Assembly (NCBI GenBank): GCA_051955535.1
Contig: JBQCGP010000087.1
Location: 1 to 64,000, forward strand
DNA: 64,000 bases
Origin: 13-2-20CM-68-14 sp051955535
Lineage (GTDB): Bacteria > Actinomycetota > Thermoleophilia > Gaiellales > Gaiellaceae
Reading direction: 5' to 3'
Shown here: piece by piece, positions 8,153 through 15,605 of the stretch
Layout of the letters: each line of letters opens with the position of its first letter
Position numbering within the stretch: position 1 is the stretch's first letter
Translations under genes and position numbers: made by a program
Notes under the pieces: model-generated
What the model was told of the DNA's origin: nothing
What the model saw: the letters and a program-made list of their open reading frames with translations, nothing else
Databases searched by the model: none

Positions 8153-8599
8153 TCAGGAGTCGCCGGAGGCCGGGGTTCGGCCGGGATTCCAGATGACCTC
8201 CCAGAGATGGCCGTCGAGATCACGGAAGTAGCCGGAGTAGATCCCCCACGGTCGTTCGTGTGGCGGTGTGATGCTCGCGCCGGCGGCCTCTGCTTTCCCG
8301 AGGAGCTCGTCGACATCTGATCGGCTCTGGACGAGCTGGCCGAGGCTGAACTCGCCACTCTGCACACCCTGGAAGGGAATCTCCGCGTCCTTGGCGAGCT
8401 CGCTGCGCGGGTAGAGACCGAGGAGCAGCCCGCCTTCGAGCTCGAACAGCACGATCGCGCCGTTGGCGCCGGTCCTCTCGTCTGTCCACTCGCTACCGAT
8501 GACGCCGGACGACTGGAAGCCAAGTCCGTCGCGGTAGAACGTGAGCGCCCGCTCGAGATCTTCGACGGCCAGCGTGATCACATTCAGACGCGGTTCCAT
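8153..8599 (-). CDS. VOC/glyoxalase family protein
   Basis: A 148-residue vicinal-oxygen-chelate protein with two beta-alpha-beta-beta-beta modules. It starts LNVITLAVEDLERALTFYRDGLGF, the usual first module. The end DLDGHLWEVIWNP carries the conserved metal-binding Glu. It resembles stand-alone glyoxalase/bleomycin-resistance proteins of unknown substrate. The stop lies 15 bp or so from the SDR gene's own stop, and both are on the minus strand, consistent with one transcript. Confidence 0.87.
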   Translation of the reverse strand: MEPRLNVITLAVEDLERALTFYRDGLGFQSSGVIGSEWTDERTGANGAIVLFELEGGLLLGLYPRSELAKDAEIPFQGVQSGEFSLGQLVQSRSDVDELLGKAEAAGASITPPHERPWGIYSGYFRDLDGHLWEVIWNPGRTPASGDS

Positions 8600-8613
8600 C
8601 AGCTCTCTTCCGA

Positions 8614-9573
8614 TCAGCGAAATTGGTCGATGCCCAGGCCGTCGTGCTGGTCCCAGCCGTAGGCGGCGAGGTAGCCCCAGCAGTCTGGGCGGCTCCCGTC
8701 CGTGTCGGTGATGCCGTACGCATCAGCCAGCTGGCGCGCGCTGACGATCGTGCCCGCCCACCGGTGAGCGTCGCCGGCCCGGGCGAGGGCGGCAACGCCT
8801 CTGGCGACATAGACAGGCGACTCGGAGATCCCGAATCCAGGGCGCTCTTCCAAGGCATCCCGCCAGTTCGCCTCGCTGACGCCGAAGTTCTCCAGCATTT
8901 TCTCCGAGCGCAGCCAGCCGGGTGTGATGCCAACGGCCGTTACCGGGCTGTTCTCCAGCTCGATGGTGAGGCCCTTCACGATTCGTTCGACGTTGGCCTT
9001 GACGAGGTCGTAATAGAAGCCCACGTTCCGCCGGAAGTCGGCATTCGCCGCTGAGGTGCCGTCAGTCATCTCAACCACCAGTGCCTGGTTTCCCTGAGCC
9101 TCGGCGGTGCGCAACATGAGCGGGATCGCGGCGCGGCACGTGATCAGGTGCGTATGCACGCCCATCTGCAGCATCCGCAGCCCGCCGTCCCAGTCGTGCT
9201 CCCAGAGCGGCTTATCCCATTCCATGTACCTGTCGCCGCCGAAGATGTCGTTGACGAGGAGATCGAGCCGGCCCTGGTCGCGCTCGATGGTCGCGACCAG
9301 CTCGGCAACCGAAGCAGGGTCCTCGTGATCGACTACGAGCGCCGCCCCGTTGCCGCCCGCGGCCGCAATCAGGTCGCCGGTCTCCTCGATCGTTTCGGGC
9401 CTGCCAATCTCCGAAGGCCCGTCCGTCCGGCTGCTGCGGCCAGTCGCGTAGACGTGGAAGCCCGCGCGGGCAACCTCGACGGCGATCGCACGGCCTGCAC
9501 CGCGGGTCGCGCCCGCCACAAGCGCGACCCTTCTCCCCGGAACGCCCGGGGCGGCTGCCCGTGCTTCGGTCAC
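8614..9573 (-). CDS. short-chain dehydrogenase/reductase
   Basis: A 319-residue NAD(P)-dependent SDR. The dinucleotide motif AGATRGAG (about residues 20-27) is a TGxxxGxG variant. The active-site YxxxK is YDLVK in GFYYDLVKAN. The usual NNAG is LVNDIFGG. The C-terminus is about 60 residues longer than classical SDRs and ends with Trp/Tyr-rich sequence (WGYLAAYGWDQHDG). The substrate is unknown. It lies immediately upstream of the VOC gene on the same strand. Confidence 0.88.
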   Translation of the reverse strand: MTEARAAAPGVPGRRVALVAGATRGAGRAIAVEVARAGFHVYATGRSSRTDGPSEIGRPETIEETGDLIAAAGGNGAALVVDHEDPASVAELVATIERDQGRLDLLVNDIFGGDRYMEWDKPLWEHDWDGGLRMLQMGVHTHLITCRAAIPLMLRTAEAQGNQALVVEMTDGTSAANADFRRNVGFYYDLVKANVERIVKGLTIELENSPVTAVGITPGWLRSEKMLENFGVSEANWRDALEERPGFGISESPVYVARGVAALARAGDAHRWAGTIVSARQLADAYGITDTDGSRPDCWGYLAAYGWDQHDGLGIDQFR

Positions 9574-9631
9574 ATCGACTTCCGAGGCTAGCCGCTCCTG
9601 GTGCCCGCGGAGTTTGTCTGCATTTACCGGC

Positions 9632-10144
9632 CTAGCTGACGCCCAATGCTTCGTAGGCTGCGAAGAGCTCGTTCCAGCGGGCCTCGACGTTGCGGAGCTC
9701 GTGGCCGCTCAGGTAATCGGCCAGATGCTCGACGTGAATCTGGATCCCCGCGCCGTAGGCCGGGAGCAGGTCGACGGGCAAGCCCCGCACTTCCCAGACC
9801 AGCCTGGTCTGAGCGCCCTCGGCGATCAGCTGGGCCTCGTTCACGGTCTGCTTCGGCTGGCCGGGCTGAGGATCGGGATCGCGCATCGTCAACTGCAAGC
9901 GCTGCGGAGGCTCGCACGCCTCTACCCGCCCCGTGCGCTCTCCCGAGACGCCGATGCGCAGACGGAACTCGCCCCCCTGAGAAAGCTCTCCCTCTACCTC
10001 GCCGTACCAGTGGGCGAGTCGATCGGGATCCGTGAGTGCTCCCCAGAGGTCATCGATCCCCGTGTCGAGGCGATCTTCCATCCGCACGACGCCCTCGCCA
10101 TCGACCGAATGGAGACTCCCCAGAAGGGATGCGTTGCCGGTCAT
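9632..10144 (-). CDS. SRPBCC (AHSA1/START-like) protein
   Basis: A 170-residue protein with the Aha1/START fold. The helix-grip start DLWGALTDPDRLAHWYGEVEGE, the strand GGEFRLRIGV and the amphipathic C-terminal helix ELRNVEARWNELFAAYEAL are characteristic. Such proteins bind hydrophobic ligands in a cavity. No catalytic signature is seen. It is part of the minus-strand accessory run. Confidence 0.84.
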   Translation of the reverse strand: MTGNASLLGSLHSVDGEGVVRMEDRLDTGIDDLWGALTDPDRLAHWYGEVEGELSQGGEFRLRIGVSGERTGRVEACEPPQRLQLTMRDPDPQPGQPKQTVNEAQLIAEGAQTRLVWEVRGLPVDLLPAYGAGIQIHVEHLADYLSGHELRNVEARWNELFAAYEALGVS

Positions 10145-10279
10145 CTAGATCCTCCTCTATTCGTGGCTTCCCTGGGTCTCGATGAGACGAAACGTTCGGC
10201 CGCTTCGCCGATCGTCAATGCTCAGACGGCAGAGTCGCCACGAAGTCATCGGATATGAGGCCTGAGCGCGTGTCGGGCG

Positions 10280-10732
10280 TCAGCCGATTTGCTCGGCCAG
10301 CCCGATGAGAATGCCCTCGGGGCCTCGGACGTAGCAGAGCCGATACACGTTTTCGTACTGGACTACTTCGTCGACGAGCTGCCCGCCGCGTTTGCGGAGA
10401 CGGGCGAGCGTATCGTCGAGGTCGTCCACGGCGAACATGACACGCAGGTAGCCCAGCGCGTTCACGGGGGCGTTCCGGTGATCGGCGACCACAGGCGGCG
10501 CGAGAAATCGCGAGAGTTCGAGCCGGCCGTGGCCGTCCGGCGTACGCATCATGGCGATCTCGACGCGCTGGTCGCGCAGTCCAGTGACGCGCCCTGACCA
10601 GTCTCCTTCGATCATGGCTCGCCCTTCGAGTTCGAGGCCCAGCTCGGTGAAAAAGGAGATGGCGGCATCAAGCGATTCCACCACGATGCCGACGTTGTCC
10701 ATCCGTTGAAGCGCCACGCGCTTATGCCTCAA
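10280..10732 (-). CDS. VOC/glyoxalase family protein
   Basis: A 150-residue vicinal-oxygen-chelate protein starting RMDNVGIVVESLDAAISFFTELGL and ending YVRGPEGILIGLAEQIG, with the conserved Glu of the last module in GLAEQ. The ATG at 10732 overlaps the isochorismatase stop by 4 bp, so the two are translationally coupled. The joint substrate is unknown. Confidence 0.87.
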   Translation of the reverse strand: MRHKRVALQRMDNVGIVVESLDAAISFFTELGLELEGRAMIEGDWSGRVTGLRDQRVEIAMMRTPDGHGRLELSRFLAPPVVADHRNAPVNALGYLRVMFAVDDLDDTLARLRKRGGQLVDEVVQYENVYRLCYVRGPEGILIGLAEQIG

Positions 10733-11277
10733 TCAGCAGCGTGCAGGGCTGCCGCGGTCGTCACGACCCCCGCGAACTCGTCCTGGAGGTTGATGCCGGT
10801 CATGCGCGCGATCTCGGCAGCCGGCACGACCCCGCCATCCGGCTCGGCGATGTCGAACGTGTGGGTCGCGTCGAGGACGAACCACACGTCGTAACCAAGG
10901 TCGGAACCGATGCGTGCGGTCGTCTCACAGCAAAAGTTCGTCTGAATCCCGCACACCGCGATCGCGCCGATCCCTCGCTCGCGCAGCCATGCGTCGAGAT
11001 CGACATCTCCGTGAAACGACGAGTGCACTGACTTGACAATGCGCAGATCGGGCTCGCCGGTGACGGCCTCCTTCAGCTCGAAGCCGGGCGTGCCGCGCTC
11101 GAGCGGGCCACCCCGCCAATCGTGCTGAACGACCACGATCGGGTCGCCGCGCCGGCGCCACGCGGCAATCAGCTTGGTGACGTTCTCCTCGGCATGGGGA
11201 TTGTCGCGGGGGCCGAACGCTGGATCCTCGAAGCCGCGCTGAACGTCGACCACCAGCAGCGCACGCTGCCCGGTCAT
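10729..11277 (-). CDS. isochorismatase-family cysteine hydrolase
   Basis: A 182-residue hydrolase of the isochorismatase/nicotinamidase family. The catalytic triad is visible: Asp11 in LLVVDVQ, Lys82 in IVKSVHSSF and Cys117 in IQTNFCC. The family cis-peptide region precedes the Cys. It probably hydrolyses an amide or ureido compound; isochorismate is unlikely without siderophore genes nearby. The ATG at 11277 is divergent from the hydrolase-cyclase gene, with about 95 bp of shared promoter space. Confidence 0.88.
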   Translation of the reverse strand: MTGQRALLVVDVQRGFEDPAFGPRDNPHAEENVTKLIAAWRRRGDPIVVVQHDWRGGPLERGTPGFELKEAVTGEPDLRIVKSVHSSFHGDVDLDAWLRERGIGAIAVCGIQTNFCCETTARIGSDLGYDVWFVLDATHTFDIAEPDGGVVPAAEIARMTGINLQDEFAGVVTTAAALHAAD

Positions 11278-11373
11278 GCGTCTGACCCTACCGAAATGGG
11301 CCACCCTGACTGGTGCAGCGTTGCCGACTATCCGGTCGTGACGGATCCTGCTGCGTCGTACGCTGTCCGGAAC

Positions 11374-12702
11374 GTGCCGCCCCAGATCCGATATGCCCGC
11401 AGCGGCAGTGTGAGTATCGCCTACCAGGTCGCCGGCGAGGGCACCACCGACGTGCTGATGATTCCCGGCTGGGTAACCCACCTCGCCCTCGACTGGCGGG
11501 AGCCGCGGTGGGTCGGCTGGTTCGAGCGGATGACCGCCTTTGCACGGATCGTCCGGTTTGACAAGCGAGGCACCGGCATGTCCGACCGCCCGCCGGGAGT
11601 CCCGACTGCCGATGAGCGGATGGCAGATGCGCTTGCGGTGATGGACGCCGCCAGGCTCAGCCGCGCGCATGTACTCGGCTGGAGTGAAGGCGGGCCGCTC
11701 GGCGTCATGGTCGCGGCGGCGTATCCAGAGCGCGTACAGAGTCTCATCCTTTACGGAACGCAGGCCAGGTTTAAGCGCCGCGATGACTACCCCTTCGGCG
11801 ACGAGGAATCCGAAGTCGGGTACGCGGAAATCGAGCGGGACTGGGGCACGGAGCGACAGGCACGCGAGTTCGTTCCTGACGCGGATCCAGCGGAGATCAG
11901 GCGTCTCGCGGCCTACTACCAGGCCGGCGCAAGCCCGAGCGCGGGAGTGGCACTCGCACGCGCGAATGCGGCGATGGACGTGCGCGGGCTGCTCGCTTCG
12001 ATCCGCGTGCCGACGCTCGTCCTCAACCGCGAACACGACGCCGTCGCGCCCGGCGAGACAGGGAAGTACCTCGCCGAGCGGATTCCCGGAAGCCGCTTCG
12101 TCCAGCTTCCTGGATCGGCACACGCACCCTGGCTCGGCGATGCGGAGCGGCTCTGCACCGAGGTCGAGCACTTCGTCACCGGCGTCCGTCCGGTGGCGCG
12201 TGAACCGGGCGCGGTGCGCACGATCCTTCATTGCGACATCGTCGGCTCGACAGCACGGGCGGTGTCACTCGGCGACGAGCGATGGAGCGAACTCCTCGCG
12301 GACTATGACAAGAGTGCCGAACTGGCCGTGAATGCGCACGGGGGCCGAATCGTCGACCGGACAGGAGATGGGTTCATGGCGGCCTTCGAGGGGCCTGTCG
12401 GCGCGATCCGCGCCGCACGGCATCTCCAGCTCGACGCACGGGAACTCGACCTTCAGGTACGCGCCGGTCTGCACATCGGTGAGGTGCGTGAGGAGGGCGG
12501 GCTCCTGCGCGGGATCGCCGTCCACGTCGCCGCGCGGGTGATGTCGGAGGCACAGGGTGGCGAGATTCTCGTCTCCGAAACCGTTCGAGACGTCGTGGCG
12601 GGCGCGAACCTCAGCTTTGCTGATCGCGGCGCCCGCGAGCTGAAGGGGATCGAGGGTCAGCGGCATGTATTCGCCGTAATGGTGGGATCCGGTGGCGGAT
12701 AG
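11374..12702 (+). CDS. alpha/beta hydrolase fused to class III nucleotide cyclase domain
   Basis: A 442-residue fusion. Residues 1-270 are an alpha/beta hydrolase with nucleophile Ser104 in GWSEGG and a late His in GSAHAPW. Residues about 280-440 form a class III adenylate/guanylate cyclase homology domain. Metal-binding aspartates sit in TILHCDIVGST and RTGDGFMAAF, and the transition-state segment is in GIAVHVAARV. The hydrolase may act as sensor or lipase and the cyclase as output. GTG at 11374 is preferred: it matches the family N-terminus (IRYARSGSVSIAYQV) and leaves promoter space, while ATG at 11296 would leave only about 18 bp to the divergent gene. Confidence 0.88.
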   Translation: MPPQIRYARSGSVSIAYQVAGEGTTDVLMIPGWVTHLALDWREPRWVGWFERMTAFARIVRFDKRGTGMSDRPPGVPTADERMADALAVMDAARLSRAHVLGWSEGGPLGVMVAAAYPERVQSLILYGTQARFKRRDDYPFGDEESEVGYAEIERDWGTERQAREFVPDADPAEIRRLAAYYQAGASPSAGVALARANAAMDVRGLLASIRVPTLVLNREHDAVAPGETGKYLAERIPGSRFVQLPGSAHAPWLGDAERLCTEVEHFVTGVRPVAREPGAVRTILHCDIVGSTARAVSLGDERWSELLADYDKSAELAVNAHGGRIVDRTGDGFMAAFEGPVGAIRAARHLQLDARELDLQVRAGLHIGEVREEGGLLRGIAVHVAARVMSEAQGGEILVSETVRDVVAGANLSFADRGARELKGIEGQRHVFAVMVGSGGG

Positions 12703-12747
12703 CCGAAGACTCGGTCCCGTGCACTGACGAGGTAGAGGCGCGTCGCG

Positions 12748-12960
12748 TGCGCCAGCGTTCCGGAATGACGCCTGAGCGGCGGGCCGCGAACGGCGGTTCT
12801 CTTCCCGCTCTCGACGCACCGGAGTGGTCGCGGTCAGCGTGTGGGGACGGCCAGCCGTTCACGGTGATCATGTCGTCGTCCGCGACGGCGGAAGCGACCA
12901 CTGGACGAACGTCGCTCCCCGTTGCGCGACCTGCCATGCCCGTCGCCACCCTGTAGGGGC
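12748..12960 (+). pseudogene. HNH endonuclease remnant
   Basis: Translation around 12824-12955 gives WGRPAVHGDHVVVRDG, then GSDHWTNVAPRC, then ATCHARRHP. This is the core of an HNH nuclease: DH, the Asn before the second Cys-pair region, and the closing CHxxxH. There is no credible start and no zinc-binding Cys before the motif in this frame. A plausible preceding Cys (SAC) lies in another frame, suggesting a frameshift near 12842. It could instead be a short functional gene, but the missing N-terminus argues for decay. It fills most of the 306-bp gap after the cyclase gene. Confidence 0.5.
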
Positions 12961-13008
12961 GGTCACCTGTGTAACGGCTGGGTGTCGCCGGGGTGAGGAT
13001 GGAGCGGG

Positions 13009-13203
13009 TCAGCTGGCCGGAGTCTCTCGCTCAAGGAGAATCATGACCTGCGAGGTGCTGAGGGTCCACGGACTCGCCACCGGGAAGGTGCTGACGACCC
13101 GCCAGCCCTCGGCCGCATAGCTGTTGAGCGTGTGCTCTAGGTTCTCTGGAGTGAACTTGCCGCTCCACCGGCGGTCTTGCTGCGTCAGCACTTTGTATTC
13201 CAT
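13009..13203 (-). CDS. DUF4177-type small protein
   Basis: A 64-residue protein that matches the DUF4177 pattern throughout: MEYKVLTQQDRRWSGKF, ENLEHTLNSYAAEGWRVV, then a final beta strand QVMILLERE. The function of the family is unknown. The start is well supported because the conserved MEYKVL forms the first strand. The stop is flanked by the HNH remnant. Confidence 0.82.
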   Translation of the reverse strand: MEYKVLTQQDRRWSGKFTPENLEHTLNSYAAEGWRVVSTFPVASPWTLSTSQVMILLERETPAS

Positions 13204-13528
13204 GGACTCTCAACCTCCTCGAATTGCCGTAACCCACCGCGGTACGAGTGGACTGGTGGCCGGAAACCGGAACGGTTCCACGATGGCGACATACCCATTG
13301 GAGGAGCTGAACAGTTCTCGACGTGCGAAGGCTCCTCAGCGTCGCGCGACGACGGGCTGAGAATCGAGATTCTCGGCTGCGCCAGTGTTCCGCCAATGCA
13401 CTCTGAGCTATGACCGAGAAGCCGGTCTACGCGCTCGTTGCGGGAGTGCGGATGATCAGGAACGATGTGTGTGTGCGCGCCGGTGGGTCGTCCGGTGCGT
13501 TCGTCGTCGCAGGGACGGGAGGTGTGTA
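13204..13528. other. gene-free stretch with one palindrome
   Basis: No coding signal on either strand in 325 bp. The main visible structure is a 16-bp perfect palindrome, GAGAATCGAGATTCTC at 13359-13374, about 155 bp upstream of the MFS exporter start. It could be an operator for that gene. No repressor gene adjoins it. Confidence 0.4.
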
Positions 13529-15073
13529 ATGGGCTCAAGCCGGTATCTCGTCCTGACGGCCATGATCTTCGCGGTCGCGATGATGTCGATCGACCAGACG
13601 ATCGTCTCGATCGCGGCGCCGACGATTCAGCGGCACCTGGGGCTGAGCTCCACCGGGCTGCAGTGGGTGATCAACGGCTACTTGCTCGCACTTGCGGCGC
13701 TGTTCGCGCTCGGGGGGAAGGTGAGCGATGTCCTTGGCCACCGGCGGATGGTGCTTGTCGGCACCGTCGGTTTCGCCGCGGCTTCGGTGCTGTGCGGCGT
13801 CACACCGACGGGAGACGCCGCGCAAGGGTGGCTGATCGCGTCGCGGATCCTGCAGGGAGCGTTCGGCGCGCTGCTCTTCCCCGCGGCGCTGGCGATCGTC
13901 TTCAACGCGTTCGCCGCCCGCGAGCGAGGCAAGGCGCTGGCGCTTTTCTTCGGGATCAGCGGCGCGCTCACGTCGATCGGCCCGATCGCAGGGAGCTTCC
14001 TGTTGCCGTGGACCTGGCGTGCGATCTTCCTGATCAACGTCCCGGTCGCGCTGGTCGCGCTCTGGCTGACCTGGCGCGCAACGCCGGAAGACATGCGCCG
14101 CCCGGTGCCGATCGACTGGCGCGGGGCGATCCTCGTCTCGGCCGGCATGGGTCTCACGGTGCTCGGTCTGCAGCAGGCCGGAAACTGGGGCTGGAGCTCG
14201 CTCGCGACGTGGGCATGCCTCGCCGGTGGACTCCTCCTGCTCGCGGTCTTCGTCCGCTTCGAGCTGCGCCACCCGAACCCGCTGATAGAGGTCGGGATCT
14301 TCGCCCATCGCGGGTTTACGGCCGACAACGTCGTGATGGGGCTCGCCTACGGATGCTTCCTGCCGCTGTTCTTTTTCGCCTCGGTGTACGCGCAGGTCGT
14401 GCTCGGCTTCGACGCCGGCAAGACCGGGCTGTACATCCTCGTCATCTTCATCGGCTTCGCCGCCGCGACCCAACTCGGCGGACGGATACTCGACCGCCGC
14501 GGCGCGCGCCCGGCGGCAATCCTCGGCTCCGCCCTCGGTGCAGTGGGTTTCTACTTCTGGGCCGGACACCTCCACCAGCCGCTCGGCTCCCAGTGGCCCT
14601 GGATCATCCTTGCCTGCGCCGGCATCGGCTTCGTCCTCACCCCGGTAACCACTGACGCCGTCAATCGCGCGCCCCGCGGCAGCTTCGGCGAGGTCACCGG
14701 AGTCACGCAGACCGTCCGCTACTTCGCCGCCAGCCTCAGCCTCGCCATCCTTGGCAGCGTCCTGATCCACCAGACGCGAGCGAACGCGAAAACCTCACTC
14801 GCCCATCTGCACATCCCGCAGGCGATCGCCTCGAAGATCGTCGCCTCGATCAACACCGGCGCCGGCACCACTCCGCCGAAACAGCACGGGGCTTCTGTCG
14901 TCTTCGCCGCCATCCAGGGCGACTTTGCCCAGGCGACCCGGGTCGTCTACCTCGCCATGGCCGGGATCATGGCCGCGAGCTTCCTCGTCGCTGTCCGCCG
15001 GATGGAGCGCGGCATCCCAGCCGAGGTCACCGAAGCGGTCGAAGCGGAAGCCACGTTGGACCTGACGGTTTGA
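13529..15073 (+). CDS. MFS drug/multidrug exporter, DHA2 (14-TM) type
   Basis: A 514-residue membrane transporter. The first helix carries MMSIDQTIVSIAAPTI, a typical DHA2 motif D-like segment. Helix 2-3 has GGKVSDVLGHRRMVLVG, the MFS motif A. Further motifs include RILQGAFGALLFPAA (motif C-like region). Length and hydrophobic periodicity fit 14 helices, as in QacA/EmrB proton-driven exporters. The Shine-Dalgarno GGGAGG precedes the ATG at 13529, which fixes the start although the frame is open further upstream. A palindrome about 155 bp upstream may be a repressor site. Substrates are likely hydrophobic drugs or dyes (family-level inference). Confidence 0.92.
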   Translation: MGSSRYLVLTAMIFAVAMMSIDQTIVSIAAPTIQRHLGLSSTGLQWVINGYLLALAALFALGGKVSDVLGHRRMVLVGTVGFAAASVLCGVTPTGDAAQGWLIASRILQGAFGALLFPAALAIVFNAFAARERGKALALFFGISGALTSIGPIAGSFLLPWTWRAIFLINVPVALVALWLTWRATPEDMRRPVPIDWRGAILVSAGMGLTVLGLQQAGNWGWSSLATWACLAGGLLLLAVFVRFELRHPNPLIEVGIFAHRGFTADNVVMGLAYGCFLPLFFFASVYAQVVLGFDAGKTGLYILVIFIGFAAATQLGGRILDRRGARPAAILGSALGAVGFYFWAGHLHQPLGSQWPWIILACAGIGFVLTPVTTDAVNRAPRGSFGEVTGVTQTVRYFAASLSLAILGSVLIHQTRANAKTSLAHLHIPQAIASKIVASINTGAGTTPPKQHGASVVFAAIQGDFAQATRVVYLAMAGIMAASFLVAVRRMERGIPAEVTEAVEAEATLDLTV

Positions 15074-15156
15074 ATGCCACCCGACACGCCGTACGTGCGC
15101 GTGGTCGGGTTCGCCGGCACCGGGCTATCATCGCCGCTCAACCGCAAGGAGGGCTG

Positions 15157-15516
15157 ATGTACGAGATCTTCACCTACGGCCGCTTCGAGGTGGAGCCGGA
15201 GAACGAGGACGCGTTCGTCGAGGCGTGGTCGGAGTTCGCGACCTGGATAAGCCGCCGCCCCGGAAACCGTTCGGTGAGGCTCACGCGCGACGTCCGCAAC
15301 ACCGGCAGGCTCGTCAGCGTCGGGAAGTGGGACGACGCCGAGGCGGTGCGCGCCTTCAAAAGCGAAGCCGAGTTCAAGGAACGGCTCGGCCGCATCGTGA
15401 AGCTGGCGAAGGACTTCGAGCCGACAGAGCTCGTCACGCTGGTGAAGGCCACAGACGGGACGCCCGAGAGGCTCTCGCCGCCCGCCGGGCTCGAGCCGAT
15501 TCACGCGCCGACCTAG
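15157..15516 (+). CDS. antibiotic biosynthesis monooxygenase (ABM) domain protein
   Basis: A 119-residue protein with the dimeric ferredoxin-like ABM fold. The first strand is YEIFTYGRFEVEPENEDAFVEAW, and a central SVRLTRDVRNTGRLVSVGKWDDAEAVRAF segment matches the family. It could be a cofactorless quinone or antibiotic monooxygenase or a heme/stress protein. The Shine-Dalgarno AAGGAGGG lies just before ATG 15157. It follows the exporter by about 80 bp on the same strand, so joint expression is plausible. Confidence 0.85.
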   Translation: MYEIFTYGRFEVEPENEDAFVEAWSEFATWISRRPGNRSVRLTRDVRNTGRLVSVGKWDDAEAVRAFKSEAEFKERLGRIVKLAKDFEPTELVTLVKATDGTPERLSPPAGLEPIHAPT

Positions 15517-15605
15517 CGCATCACCTCTCTACATTTGCCAATACTCGCGTGGGCGAGAGTTCTCTCATCCGAGCACGCACCCGTGACGAAGCGGTGAAGC
15601 CGAAC

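Noticed and set aside
10729..12231. Long minus-strand open frame reaching through the cyclase gene
   Set aside because: Only the part up to 11277 resembles a protein (isochorismatase). The rest is the antisense shadow of the hydrolase-cyclase fusion, a common effect in GC-rich DNA.
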